In this document: positions 32,708 through 44,382 of the stretch, one piece after another
How positions within the stretch are numbered: position 1 is the stretch's first letter
Layout: each line of letters starts with the position of its first letter
From: Symsagittifera roscoffensis
Lineage: Eukaryota > Xenacoelomorpha > Acoela > Convolutidae
Direction: 5' to 3'
NCBI RefSeq assembly: GCF_963678635.1
Contig: NC_087067.1
Span: forward strand, 40,694,379-40,758,378
Length of the DNA: 64,000 nucleotides
Position numbers and translations under genes: made by a program
Notes under the pieces: generated by a model
Databases searched by the model: none
Told to the model about the DNA's origin: nothing
The model's input: the letters and a program-made list of their open reading frames with translations, nothing else

Positions 32708-35700
32708 ATGGTATCACGCAGAAAATCAAGGTTCGTGAGTTCTTTAATATCTTCGACCAATTTTAAAAAGTTTATTTTATCATTTTTTAATTTGATTTTC
32801 TTAGCTCCTCGTCAAGCGGAGAATCGTCACGATCAAAATCGGGCCACAAAGAAAAAGATGCCAAACCAGCAAAACGTAAATCCCCGAAAGTTGAAAGAAC
32901 AAATAAACGTCCTTTAATTGCCAAAAAGCGGAACAAAGATACTCCGAGGAGCAGGTATGATCAAGTGTTACTTAACGAAGTAGTTTACTTTCTATCAAGT
33001 TCGTGTAATTTTTTAAAGAACTCAAATTGCGCTCTCCAATAACACAATGCAAATGACTGTTTCGAAAGTAGATTTTAATTATCAAAGTTCCCAGTGAAAT
33101 AGAATTAATTCAAGTTTCTGAATTAGGGCTAGTTATTTAAAAATTTCAAAAAAAGATGCACGAATCTCAATGAGCATGAATTTGAGGGTGATATATTTTG
33201 TCAATTATGTTCAGGTTTCCTTGGGTGGCCATTTTTGAAATTCGGCCACATGATTGAAATAAGAATTAAACCAGTATTAGAATGAAGCGTTTAGATCTAA
33301 ATCAAGCTCTGGAAAATTGGCCAAAGCTGCTAAAGTGGAATCATCAGCTAGTCCAGATAAAAAAATCAAAAGCAGAGATCGGAAGCGAAGTTTGTCTGCA
33401 AATATAAAGGAGAAGTCGCGAGCTAACGAATCTGAAAAGGTTAAAGAGAGTGGAGTTCCCAAGTGAGTACATATTTTTGTTACTTTACTATTTTTCGCAA
33501 TAAATGTTTGCTTAATTCTTTAGATTCGTATTTTTAAGAACAATTCTTCAAAGCAGTCTAGTTGTATTTCGTGCTTTAATGTCGCATTGTATGTTTAATA
33601 TAGGAGCGCAGGTGAAAAGTCGAAAGGTTAGTATCAACTGCCCGAGTTTTGATCAAGGTGAAAGTTACCTCATTCAACTGAGAATGTTTTTCAGAGCCAA
33701 TTGAGGAAAAGCACGATGTTCTGGAGAAGCTCAATTTCGGCAAAAATCAATTCGGCCAGCAATATGACTGCAATTTGCACATTCGAATATGCCTAAATGC
33801 TGATCGAATCAAAAAACTGCAACTGCCAAAAGCCAACACATTGTAAGATATGTTTATCGGAGAAAATAAAACATGCAAAAAAAGTTGTTAACAGGAATCA
33901 TCTGGAAGCCTTTGATGTTAGAATCTGGTGAATCATCTGGATTAGAATCTGGTGAATCATCTATTGCAGTTAAGTTGGATCTTAACTGCAATAGATATAA
34001 TAATTTGAGCCTGCTTGCATTTTAAACACTTCGAGTATGCTTGCATTTTAAACACCCGTTCTTTCTAACGAAGCAAGCGTAGTGTTATATCACGAAAACA
34101 TTATTTTGTAACTCAACGCGCCATTTAGAATTATGTGTTCTAATGATTTTATTGTTGACTGGTGAGTCCATGCATTTAAGGGACCATCGGGCAGATAGCA
34201 TAGTCTCCAGTTCCAAGGTTCGGTTCCGACTCATCAACAGTTTTTTAGGGACTATTTTTTATCTGTGCTTTCGTTCTTTCGCTTTTTAAAGAAGCGGAGC
34301 GTAGTAATACTTCGAGGTAATTTTTGTCACCAATTCGCAAATAAAAGTGCTCATTTGGTGGTACCTTTGGAATAATTCTACCCATAGGCAATTTGATAGC
34401 ATCTGTTACTACTTTCTCGGTTGCATGTGTTAGTTTACTTCCAAGTGACTGTAGCGAGGACATGAGACTTTTAATCTACAGATGAGATATTCAAATTTGG
34501 AGTATTGAAATGGCTCCATTTATAATTGTTTACAAATTTGCTGCATAGCATTGGCAAATTCAGAGCAACTGTAGCCGCTTTGTTTACACAAGCAAAACTT
34601 GTGCTATAGTATGAAATATTTTTTTCCAACCTTAGTCTCAAATGTTGCGATACAATGTGTTCATTTTGATCAATAACCAGCTATTAAGTACAGCCAATGC
34701 TAAGGGTATTAACAAAGGCTATTATATTAAGAATAGCAATTTAGCCTCAAAGTATCATGGATCTGTAGTGTAGAGGTAGGGAAGGAGACCCACAACAAAA
34801 ATAAGAGGGTTCGAACCTGGGCAGGGTCGGATGTTTTTAATGAACTTTTTCGTATACTAGTTAAAATGCGTCCGCTATTTAAATTGAGACATGTTAGCTG
34901 GTAATTTTTTTTCAAGTGTACTGTACTGCTAATGCGTCATAATTCGCCTGCATCCTTTAGCAATTATGTAGACTCATAATTGACGTGCATCACTTAAGAA
35001 ATTTTGTAGACTCAAAGTTTTACTCATTCAGTTTTTTCGAGTAGCGTTATCGGTCATATTTTTGCTTGCGTATGCGAAGTGCAACTTCGCCTCTGTGTGG
35101 TAGCTAGTGTTTGTAAATGCTTCAGTGATTGTGTAGCATATGCGAGGACATGAGACTCCTGGTTTCTAGGTCAAAATATCGGTTCCTCATTGCAAAAGCT
35201 CATTTTTCAAGGCTTATTCTTAAGTTTTCTCTGCTCAGGTTTTAAGAAAATGGTTTTTTTTGGTTTCGGTGCAACAGTTCTATACCCAAGTTTTGTCGTC
35301 CTAGTTGCCGCTATGTAAATTTTGTTTTAATGCTAGGCTGAGGCTGATAATTGACCTTCTCAGCATCTTTCTTTCAAAATGAGTTCCTTCGAAATGAATC
35401 GTGATATGGAAGTTTTGGTAGATGTTTTTTAGAGTCGTTACTCCGCTTTGCCTCTGTCTTCAGATTCTCATTAAACAGTGCAATCATTGCGCGTGTCGAA
35501 CGTTTTTACAATTAGTTACCGTTTCAAAATAAGAATATACTTTTTCAGGCTAGAAACTTGTCTAACAAAATCACTAAATCTCTAGATTTTTTTGTTGACT
35601 AGTTTGCTCGGTTTTGTTAGTGTTGCACATATCTGAAACTCTTAAATTTTCAGAAAACAGAAGAAACTGTACGATGACAACATCACAGCTGGCCTCCACA

Positions 35701-38700
35701 TTGACTGGCTGAAGAGAAGAGATCGTCGAACATGTCAGTAATATTAATTTAATTGAAACATTGAAAATTGCATCTTTTCGACTCAAAGTTTTGCATGTTT
35801 AGTCAAGCAGCTTTTTGACCGCGAAGACCTCAAGAAGTTACAGGTGAGCTTGAACTCTGTCAATATGGAAAAACCCATTTTAAACATTATCGAATATTTT
35901 TTCGGTTTTGTTCAGGTTGAAGAAACAAGCAAGTCGAAACACCAAAAATCCGACGAATACAAGAAAGGTGAGCACTTATTTGTGAATTAATTTCGAAAAG
36001 TAGGCGAAACTCTAATTCGTCTGGCTTTTTAGATCGGGGAAGGCACGAAAAGGACGTGAAACAGGTAGTGAAAGTAGATCCGAAGTCCTTCGAGAAGTTT
36101 CCAGATCTCGACGTACCGAACACGAGAACTGCCAAACCGACAGTCAAAGACAGACTTGGCGAAAATCACGCGGTTATTTCTCACGAGGTACTAAATTTTC
36201 AACTAATTGAGTTTTCCATCTTAATTTTTATGCATCAAAACGCTGTTGGTTGATGGTTGATTGGTATATTGTTGAATGATTACTATGAATCAACTAGGTC
36301 AGTAGCACAGACTCGAATAACATTTCAGGTCAAAGCAAAACCTGATGCGATAACTGGTGAAAGCGCACCTCCTGCTATTGATCCGAAATATGTTCCTACT
36401 ACGGGAAGATACTTTTTGGTAAGCACCATATTGGGTCCTATGGTCACATAACTTCAGAAGACTTGTCATGTTTAAGTTGAAAAGAAATGAAACGTCTCGA
36501 ATGTTTGACATAAGGAACACATTTTTAAGGTGTATTTATATTGAATGGTGAAAAATGGGCCTACAAATTGCAATTTCTAAGTATCAAAGTGTCATCGTTA
36601 TTCTTGAAGCTAGATTCTGTAAAAATCGGGCTAGTGTAATGAAGTAATTAATGGTGTTTAGCATGATGACAGAGAAAATGGAGATTACCACGGTCACAGA
36701 AGACGCAATTTCTCTCCCATAGGTGGAAGGCGTGGAGGATTTTTGAGTAGATACGAACGTGACGATCCACGAGCGGGACTGAATGAACGAAGGTTTCCAA
36801 GGTTTGTTTTCACAGCAAGTACTGTTCATGGCAAATACTGTAATGAACGTCGTGTAATGAACGTCGTGAGTACTGTTATATAGGTCTTGGTGGTTGTTTT
36901 TTTTATTTGGTTCTGGAAAAGTCTTAAAAAGTTGTTCGGGAAAAAGTCTTAACGTTGTTCACGCTAATATTATATTTTTCGCTGTTTGAGTTTTGATTTC
37001 TTTTTGAAAGGATGGCAAACTCCAGTATCGAACATCGAAGTTTAAAAGTCACCAAAAACGTCGACTTCTAGTTTCGCAACTGGAATTTTTTTCAGATTTC
37101 CAGCGGAATTTAAAACAACCAATTGATCCAGTTATCTCAAATTGGGTTACTTCTATCTAGATACTTCTTGAAATTTTTACAGTTTAAGGCTATCTATTTT
37201 TTATTGTGAGCCTCGAAAATTGAAGTTTTTTTCAACTTTCAAACTACAAGTGAGTATTTTTTGTTTACTTGCGTTCATGACTCTTTTCCGTCTGTTGGCA
37301 ATTTTTCGGATTCCCTCATGTGATGACAGCCTTTATTTGAAAAACGAACTGAAACTCCAAGCGTCTCAAATATTCTGAATCGAAATTAACGATTTAAGAA
37401 GGATTTTTGTTCGGCCTAGTGTTTTTGGTGTTGTCCAGGTCTATAAATGATTTTGTGAATTATGAAGTTTTAATGAGCCTAGCAAAAATTAGGGTCTTAC
37501 TTCTTATTTGATCAGTAGGTTTTTGAAGGATGTTCATGGCAAATACTGTTTTTTTTTATTTGCAACAGTTGAGCAGCGTAATGTTAAGCAATTGACAATC
37601 AATTGGCCTTCCTGGTAATTATTTCGAACTGAATTCAGGAAATCCAGTCCAGATGTGTGGAAACATGACAAATTCGGCAAAGAATCAGAGGATGAAGCAG
37701 AAGAGATGCAACTACCAGTGACAACAGAGAAGGAGAGAAATACGGATAGGAGGGAAGGGAGAGGGGATGATGGATTAAGAAGGGTGGGTGGGGATTTGAG
37801 AGACCGGATGAACATGCGAGCCAGAGATAACCGAGAACAACGTCCAGGTATATATGTGACGCTTAATTTTTTTTTTGTAGAAAGCATTTCTTAGAAGAAT
37901 TTCTGATGCTTCCTTTCTATGAGGGAAAATACGAGAAGTCAGCTTAATTCAGCACAGTTAGAAATTTTTCCCCTTTCTGAAGTTTGGTTAATTTAAAAAG
38001 CTTACTTAAAATCAATTTTTCAATCATGCAAGCGAACGCTTGTGTTATAATATTGATTACTTTTTTTTTATCGTAGTTCAGACTCTTATATAGGTCGCGA
38101 TGATTTTTTTTTTCGTTTTTTTCAGAAGCCTGAAAATTTTTTCAGGCTCGAATTTTTTTTTTCGCGGTTTGGTTTTTATTTTTTTTAAAGTTCAGTTCAT
38201 TTCCTTTGTTGAAAGGAAGGCAAACTTCGCTATCGAATAGCAAAATAGCAAAAGGTCAAGAAAAACATGGTTGACTTCTAGTTTTGAAAGTGGAATTTAT
38301 TTTTCAGATATACCAGCGGAATAAAAAAATTATTTTTTGATCCAGTATTCTAAAATTCAGTTGCTCGTATCAAAAAAAAGTCAATCATGAATTGTTTTTG
38401 AAATTCAAAGAGCTTTAAGGGCATCTATTTTTTTTTCTTTGAAATTCGGAAGTTGCGATTTTTTTTTCAAAAAAAAACAAGGAAGTCATTTTTCTGTTTA
38501 CTTGCGTTCATTGACTCTTTTCAACTCTCCGTTGTCTTTGTTCTTCCTTATTCGCACAAGTTTTGCTCAATTTCGGCTATTTTGTGCTCATAAAGTGATG
38601 CTCCAATGTAATTTGGCGTTTTAGTAGTATGTGTTTTATCGGCTTTTTAAGTAGTTAACTGTTATTGCTAGGCATTCATAGCTAGCTGGTATTGACCATT

Positions 38701-41700
38701 AGGGCGTTTTATTGACATCGATGCAGCGGACGCAAATGCGAAGGCAATCAACTCGTTTTTTAAAATTCCGTTCCAGAAATGTTTCGAATCCTGCTATCGG
38801 CAAAAAATTTTTTAAGACTAGTTTCATCATTTTTTGACTTGGATCATTTGTTGTTTTTTGTTGGTTGTTTTTCCGAAATTACAATTTCATATCTGCATTT
38901 CATTAAGATTGTCATTCAGAACTGAATTCTCAGTTTTAGCGGGCGTAGAATAGATTTTTTTAAAATAAAAAAATGGACCTCGAGATAAGGCAGAATTAGA
39001 AGTTCCTGTTATATTAAAATATTATCCGAGTGAACCAAAATCGATTGTGAGTCATCAATTTCCTGAAGCGGATTAAACGAAATGATTTTGATTCAGAGTG
39101 ATAAACGTAGTGAGTACTCTTATATAGGTCTTGCTGTTTTTTTTTTGTTTCAGGAAAAAGTCTTAAAAGTTGTTCACGCTCATTTTTGATTTTTCGCAGT
39201 TTGACTTAAGATTTTTTTTAGTTCAGTGCATTTCTGATGTTAAAAGGAAGGCAAACTCCACTATCGAACAGCAAAATTGTAAAGCTCACGACAACGTGAT
39301 CGACTGGTTACTTTAATTTGGTAAAATTCAAATAGATTTATAACGCTGTTTCCTAAATTTGCTGAGTGTAAATGAACGAAGCGATTTCGCATTCATTTAG
39401 TTGAATGTTTTCAGTGAAAGTAATAACTTTGATTTTGATGACGCCCATTTTGGTTGTTTGGCTTCTGATGTTTTCAAGGTACTTTGAACTGTAAAAAAAA
39501 CTGCGCTCTCCACTAGTAAAAATGGAAATATCATAGAAATGGACCTCGAAGTAGATTTTTTTCAAGAAGTTCCTATGTGGAATGAAAATACCTTTTGATG
39601 CTCTTTATTATTACATCGTTTTATTTTTTTTGGAACTCTAAAAAAATTCGTTAATGCTCTAATTTGATTTTTTGACTCTTGGTTATTTCAAGTGAAATTC
39701 GATTTCTTTTTCTAAACGTTACGCTCTCAAAAGCAAACGGGAAATAGTGCGAAAACTTGAATTGACTTATAGTTTTAATAATTAAATAAAAGTGTAAAAC
39801 AACGAAGTGAGTGTCGTTTATATAGTTCGTGATTACCCTTGCGATCAGCTTAGTGTATTATTACGAGCCATTCTTTTTTCTAATCTAACTCACAAATAAA
39901 AGTAATCACTTATTTGGAAATTTCACTGTAGTATTGGAAATTACATAGCATCTCTTCTCTGCTTTATTTGTGGCTAGTGTTTGGTGCCTATTAAGCTTCC
40001 ATTGCTGAGTGTTTTGTGTGTGAGACTCTTAATCTTTAGAGTCTGAGAGGTAGCCGATTTTTACTAATTCGAGGCTTATTGTAATGTTTATTATTGCACT
40101 TTATAGAGCTGCTTTGTCGTGTTCTCGGACGTGTTTGCGAAGCGAAGCTTTGCTTCTATGTAATTTTTGTTTTAGTTTTTGTTCTGGAAAAAACCCTAAA
40201 AATTGTGCGCTCTCAATTTTTGTTTATCGTGGTTTGAGTTTAATTTCTTTTGAAGTTCACTTCCTTTGTTTTGAAAGGTAATGAAAACTCTACGATCGAA
40301 CAGCAAAAGTTCAAGTCACGAAGAACAAGAATGACTTGCAATTTCAAAAATAGACTATGGTTACTGAATTCGCAGCCAATGAAAACTTTACCTTTTGATC
40401 AATTTTCTCTAAATGGAATAACTTTACAAAATTAGTTCATAAACAATTCTTGAACTTCAAGAAGCTTATTTTTCAATCAAATTTTTTATTTAGTGTCTGT
40501 CTTGTAGTTTTTTAAGCATCTGTTGGCTCTGTTTTTACTTTTAGATATGCAGTGGGCTATAAAAACTGTAAAAGATACCTTTTGATCCAATTTTTTTTTC
40601 CAAATTGCGTTCGTTTCATTTAAGAAGTGTAAATAATAAGAGATTCTGAAGGTTTTTTGAAATTACAGTTCCAAAAATGTTGTCTTTTCGACACTCATTA
40701 TTTTGTTCTTCTTGACTGCATTGACACTTTTCTAACTGTTTGTTGGCTATATTTTGGTTTTTACTCAAGCAAAGGCGAATTGATTTTTTCCAACTCAGCT
40801 CGCATAATTATCAGCTCCTTGGTCTAATTTAACATGTGTTTTATCCGCTTCATCGATGACTAGTGTTTGGAGGAAAGTAAGAAGCTGTGGCAAAAGTGCG
40901 AAGATATAAGACTCTATTTTTGGAGGTCGGGGTTCCCTTAAGAGGCAATTTCTTTTGGTTTTTCAGAGCTTATTTATGTTTTGCGTTTCAAACTCTCCTT
41001 TGCGAAGTGCAGTCTTGCCTCTGCCTTTTTTTTCTGTTGAGAACCAAATTTAGTGAAAAGCGATGGAATTTTTATTTAGAAGAGTTAGATTTTTCATTTG
41101 AAAAGGACAATTTTTCATTTGAAAGCCAAAAATGAAAACCCGCTCTTCGCTAAGTTTGGTTCTCAGAAGCAAAAAATTCAGTACAGCTTATCTCGACAAA
41201 CTTGAGATGCCACATATGGCAAATATTTTAAAACAAAAAAAAGCTTTGAAAAACTGAAAGAATTTTTAAAAGTTGCGCTTTGACATTCGATTAGTAATAA
41301 GTTAACACAGTTGATGCATTTTAATTCATCAAATTAAACGAAAAAAGCTATTTGTTACAAACAAGGGTACCATAATATAAACTCGATTTCGCGAATTTTC
41401 TGACTTTACACAAATTGTCAAGGCTCCGTGGCGCAGATGTGAGGACAGGGGACTTTAAATCTCCTAGTCGTAGGATCGATTACGCCCCAGCAAGCGTTTA
41501 AATTTTCAAGGCTTATCTTGCTTATTTCTCTTTTTAGAGCTGTTTTTAAGTTGTTTTCTCGCCAGTGTTTGCGCAGCGTCGCCTCTGTGTTTAATATTAT
41601 TTTATCTTATTACACAAGCAAAGCTTGTGCTATAGTATGAACTATATTTTTTGCCCAAAGTCGCAAATATTGTTGCGACAAAATTTGTTCATTTTGAAAG

Positions 41701-43377
41701 TGTTCATTTTGAGCAATAACCAGCTATTAAGTACAGCCAATGCTAAGGATATTTACACAGACTATTAAAGTACAAATAGCATGTAAGCTTCAAGGTATCA
41801 TGGATATGTAGCGTAGAGGCAGGGAAGGAGACCAGCAACAAAATAAGAGGGCTTGAACCTGGGCACGGTCGGATGTTTTTAATGAACTTTTTCGTATACT
41901 AGTTAAAATGCGTCCTCTCTATAAATTGAGGCATGTTTGTTAGTAAATTTCTTTTTTTTTTCAAATTGACTAGTACTGCTAATGCGTCATAATTGGCTGG
42001 CGTCACTTAGCAATTTTATAGACTCATAATTGGCGTGCGTTACTTAAAAAATTTTGCAGACTCAAAGTTTTACTCATTCAGTTTTTCCCAGTAGCGTTAT
42101 CGGTCATATTTTTGCTTGTGTATGCGAAGTGCAACTTCGCCTCTGTGTGAAAAATTTCAGTTTATCTGTTGGCTATGCCTCTTTCAGCGAAATTATATTG
42201 TTCTTCAGATTCGCCAAGGAGACATCGACCTGCCGATAACCAGGAAGAGTCCTATTTGGGTCAAGTTCCATTCTATGCCCAACAGAATGAAGATCCAGCT
42301 CCAACTAGACGATTCGGATTCAATCGAACTTTTAGCCGAAGCCCCCCTGGCAGAAATAGGAAGCAACTCACTCCTCATCGGGAACGGAATGCTAGAAGCC
42401 CACCTAACAGAAACCGGAATCACGAGGAGTTAAATACTCAAGAAAGAGTTCGAAGGTCACGTAGTCCAGTGAATAAAGGGCAGCGGAAGTCACCTAGTCC
42501 AGATAATATGAAGTCTGGCAAAAGGTTCAATCCAAGCCCTAATAGGGATAACAAAAAAGCTAACAGTCCGGGTGTAAATCGAGATCGAAAACCGATAAGT
42601 CGGGAGCGAAAGGAGCTTCCCGCTTCTTATCGTACTAGACATAGTCCATCACCGTCTAGAAGGAACCCCAGACGAAGTAGGTCCCGAAGTTACGGTCGAC
42701 GTCGTGGTGCCTGGCGAGGATTCCCAGGGGGTCGAAGACCACCTGCACCTCCTCGTGATAGCGACAGACGGAAGGCTCCATCACCTAGACGTCGAAGAAG
42801 CAGAACCAAGTCAAACTCGAGTAGCTCTAGTTCGAGCGAACGAGACGAGAAAGCAAAGCCAAGTACAATTGTAAGACGGTCTGTATCAAAACAACGGAAG
42901 TCGTCGAAAAGCTCTTCGGGAAGCAGTTCAAGCTCGAGGTCTAAAAGCAGAGATCAAAAGCAGAAACAAGAACAAAGTGCAAATAATAAATCACCCGAGA
43001 AAATTGACCTGACTTCAAATAAAAAAGTGGAAACTGCAAAACTGGAAAGCCCGGAGAAAAACTCTGGAATCGAAAACCACACAAGTGAAATTGATAGTAC
43101 TAAAAAGGTATCGATACCAGAAACTGAACCGCAAAAAGTCGAATCAAATATTTCTGAAAGAGAAGTAATTAAAAATGACTCCAACGATACAAAACCTGAT
43201 GAAAAAGAAACTTCGGCTCAGAAAAAGCGGAAAGGAAAAATCACGAGCTACGAAAATGAAGATGATTTAATAGAGCAAAGCAGAGCAACCTTGGCGGCAA
43301 TAGATTCCACTGGTGCTTCTAAAGCACTGGGAAATTTAGACATCGATTTGTTAAATAAACTAACTCAAAATGGATAA
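32708..43377 (+). CDS. Btz-motif SR-rich nuclear protein (THRAP3/BCLAF1/CASC3-like), 13 coding exons
   Basis: Exons: 32708-32730 (exon opens at 32687), 32805-32954, 33295-33462, 33604-33626, 33695-33842, 35654-35733, 35803-35843, 35916-35967, 36033-36187, 36329-36418, 36662-36801, 37639-37847, 42209-43377. Every junction is GT-AG and the phases sum to 815 codons plus stop. Residues 1-120 are Ser/Arg/Lys-rich. A mixed region holds LHIDWLKRRDRR. The Btz-like core is DPKYVPTTGRYFLHDDR (about 298-314) and SSPDVWKHDKF (359-369). Residues 427-815 are RS-rich (RRSRSRSYGRRR, SSSSSSSERDE) with an acidic end. HDDRE plus SSP-W-HDKF matches THRAP3/BCLAF1 better than CASC3, whose RQELIALYG block is absent. 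CASC3 uses this motif to bind eIF4AIII in the exon-junction complex; a role in splicing or mRNA export is inferred. Confidence 0.85.
33916..33996. repeat. direct repeats and 16-bp hairpin in intron 5
   Basis: TTAGAATCTGGTGAATCATCT occurs twice in tandem and is followed by a hairpin at 33959-33996 (ATCTATTGCAGTTAAG / CTTAACTGCAATAGAT, 6-base loop). A further duplicated word, GCTTGCATTTTAAACAC, follows at 34013-34057. Confidence 0.75.
34150..34250 (+). repeat. tRNA-like SINE head (weak)
   Basis: Contains a B-box-like GGTTCGGTTCCGACTC and upstream GGGCAGATAGCATAGTCTCC, then TTTTTTAGGGA. It shares the tail style of the heads at 34762 and 44383. No tRNA cloverleaf can be completed. Confidence 0.4.
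34588..35099 (+). repeat. 512-bp repeat with tRNA-like head, copy 1 (intron 5)
   Basis: Starts ACACAAGCAAAACTTGTGC and ends GCGAAGTGCAACTTCGCCTCTGTGTGG. It contains A-box-like GTAGTGTAGAGGTAGG and B-box-like GGTTCGAACCTGGGC, so it has tRNA-derived internal promoter elements as in SINEs. A second copy in the same orientation is at 41611-42149. Confidence 0.85.
35105..35330 (+). repeat. tRNA-Lys-like SINE copy
   Basis: GTAGCATATGCGAGGACATGAGACTCCTGGTTTCTAGGTC is followed by a CGGTTCC B-box and then the shared body TTTTTCAAGGCTTATTCTTAAG. ATGAGACTC matches the anticodon arm of tRNA-Lys. It directly follows the 512-bp repeat. Confidence 0.55.
36890..37315 (+). repeat. one-orientation interspersed repeat, copy 1 (intron 11)
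   Basis: Contains the family words in order: TTTTCGCTGTTTGAG, GGCAAACTCCAGTATCGAAC, GTCGACTTCTAGTTTCG, TTTTTCAGATTTCCAGCGGAA, TTGATCCAGTTATCTCAAATTGGGTTAC, CTTGCGTTCATGACTCTTTTCCG and GTCTGTTGGC. Confidence 0.75.
38090..38600 (+). repeat. one-orientation interspersed repeat, copy 2 (intron 12)
   Basis: The same word order as copy 1: GGCAAACTTCGCTATCGAA, GACTTCTAGTTTTG, TATACCAGCGGAAT, TTTGATCCAGTATTCT, and TTTACTTGCGTTCATTGACTCTTTTC. The end is diverged. Confidence 0.75.
39110..39330 (+). repeat. one-orientation interspersed repeat, copy 3 (intron 12, truncated)
   Basis: TGAGTACTCTTATATAGGTCTTG, GTTGTTCACGCTCATTTTTGATTTTTCGC and GGCAAACTCCACTATCGAACAGC are followed by a short GTGATCGACT word; the 3' half is missing. 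Confidence 0.7.
40010..40165 (+). repeat. tRNA-Lys-like SINE copy (intron 12)
   Basis: Head GTGTGTGAGACTCTTAATC, which matches the tRNA-Lys(CUU) anticodon arm, then the body CGAGGCTTATTG...TAGAGCTG and the tail GTTTGCGAAGCGAAGCTTTGCTTCTATG. No complete cloverleaf. Confidence 0.6.
40180..40520 (+). repeat. one-orientation interspersed repeat, copy 4 (intron 12)
   Basis: TTGTGCGCTCTCAATTTTTG, GAAAACTCTACGATCGAACAGC, TTGATCAATTTTCTC and ATCTGTTGGCTCTG occur in family order. The sequence repeats partially again to about 40770, ending ACTGTTTGTTGGCTATATTTTG. Confidence 0.65.
40880..41035 (+). repeat. tRNA-Lys-like SINE copy (intron 12)
   Basis: GTGGCAAAAGTGCGAAGATATAAGACTC, then GAGGTCGGGGTTCCC (B-box-like), body TTTTTCAGAGCTTATTTATG and tail TTGCGAAGTGCAGTCTTGCCTCTG. 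Confidence 0.55.
41430..41605 (+). repeat. tRNA-like SINE copy, best-preserved head (intron 12)
   Basis: GGCTCCGTGGCGCAGATGTGAGGACA is a good A-box region. GGGGA-CTTTAAA-TCTCC forms a 5-bp anticodon stem with a 7-base loop, and GTCGTAGGATCGATTACGCC resembles a T-arm. The acceptor ends do not pair and the loop would read UUA, so this is a tRNA-derived repeat, not a tRNA gene. The body (TTTTCAAGGCTTATCTTGC) and tail (GTTTGCGCAGCGTCGCCTCTGTG) match the other copies. Confidence 0.65.
41611..42149 (+). repeat. repeat with tRNA-like head, copy 2 (intron 12)
   Basis: The second copy of 34588-35099, same orientation, with a few indels. Shared landmarks are GCTTGTGCTATAGTATGAA, CAATAACCAGCTATTAAG, GGGCTTGAACCTGGGC, CTTTTTCGTATACTAG and GTGCAACTTCGCCTCTGTGTG. 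It ends about 60 bp before exon 13 of the Btz-motif gene. Confidence 0.85.
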
Positions 43378-44382
43378 ATAACTATTGTGCTCTGGAATGA
43401 AAACGCTGTAATTTTAGCACACATAGAGGCTAAACTTTTAATATAATTCGACATGGCATGTCTGACCCACGACGAAAAAAAGCCTTCAGATTTTTTGTTC
43501 CTTGTATTTTACCATATTATGTTGCTATAGATTTTGCTTTTAGTCAAAAATGCAAGCTGTTTTTTTGGGAGAGTTTGGCCTTCTCGCACTTCCAAGACTG
43601 ATAAAGTAGTTGAAAGTTATTATTTATGAGTTATATGTTCACGGGACAAAGTTGAAACTTTCACGTTTTTCTCATTTTGTCTGAAGATGCGGTACTAAAA
43701 TTTTGTCATATGATAGATGTTATCGATATATGTTTAGTGTTTCTTTGATGATCAGGACTGCGATAAGCCTTTAAAATTCCAGTCAATTGGCAGAAGCGGC
43801 TAAGACATAGCTTCGTCTTAATAGTCAAAAACGGCTTTCTTTTTCTATGTCAAGCCTATTTTGCTGATCACGAGGATGTTTCAACAATGAATCAGTGTGA
43901 ATAGTACCATCTATCATATGACAAAATTTCAGCTTTGTCTTTTGAAAAGTTGCAGAGAAAATGGAAAACTTAAATGAAAATATTCGTTATCTTGCTAAAT
44001 TGGAATCAAAACGTTGCATCGTTCTATTAGAAGAAACACTGAAACTCGCCTGTAATCTATGGGTGTTTCTCACTTAAGGTAAAAGCTCGTCTGTTGTTTT
44101 GTTTACAGCCTATTTTGAAATTCAATGTATGTTTATTTCATTTGCAATAAAAACAATCGGACTGGTTATTTTGATTAAACTTAATTGTTATCAAGAATTA
44201 TGTACAATACGTTCTTTTTTTAAGCATAGGAAGGACCTGGTCATCATAGAAAGATTTATTACGCTTGCGATTAGCAAGCGTTATCAAACCGGAATGTGAC
44301 TTTTTCGGGTTAACAACTTGTTTAACAGAATCACTTGAATCATCTGTATTTGGCTTATAATAAATTCAAACTTGTATGCGTT
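43378..44382. other. 3' flank of the Btz-motif gene
   Basis: Includes the 3' untranslated region (no clear AATAAA found) and the inverted-repeat element at 43697. No other gene seen. Confidence 0.4.
43697..43929. repeat. inverted-repeat element (MITE-like), 22-bp inner arms
   Basis: AAATTTTGTCATATGATAGATG and its reverse complement CATCTATCATATGACAAAATTT enclose about 190 bp. Flanking CACGTTTTTCTCATTTTGTC and GCAGAGAAAATGG extend weaker pairing to about 43650-43970. It is related to the element at 50294-50730. No ORF. It lies just 3' of the Btz-motif gene. Confidence 0.65.

Noticed and set aside
32731-32740. GTGAGT at 32735 as donor of exon 1 of the Btz-motif gene
   Set aside because: It matches the consensus better than the donor at 32731, but joining from it puts exon 2 out of frame into early stops; only 32731 keeps the RS-rich frame.
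34245-34463. 72-residue minus-strand ORF in intron 5
   Set aside because: It lies in sequence repeated at 39.9 and 55.1 kb and the frame is not kept in those copies.
41430-41505. Functional tRNA with UUA (ochre-reading) anticodon
   Set aside because: The acceptor stem does not pair, the T-arm is imperfect and the same head and body recur in other SINE copies, so it is tRNA-derived repeat DNA.
42169-42208. In-frame upstream start of the last exon of the Btz-motif gene
   Set aside because: This piece is intronic, ending in the acceptor TTCTTCAG; the exon begins at 42209, which keeps phase with exon 12.
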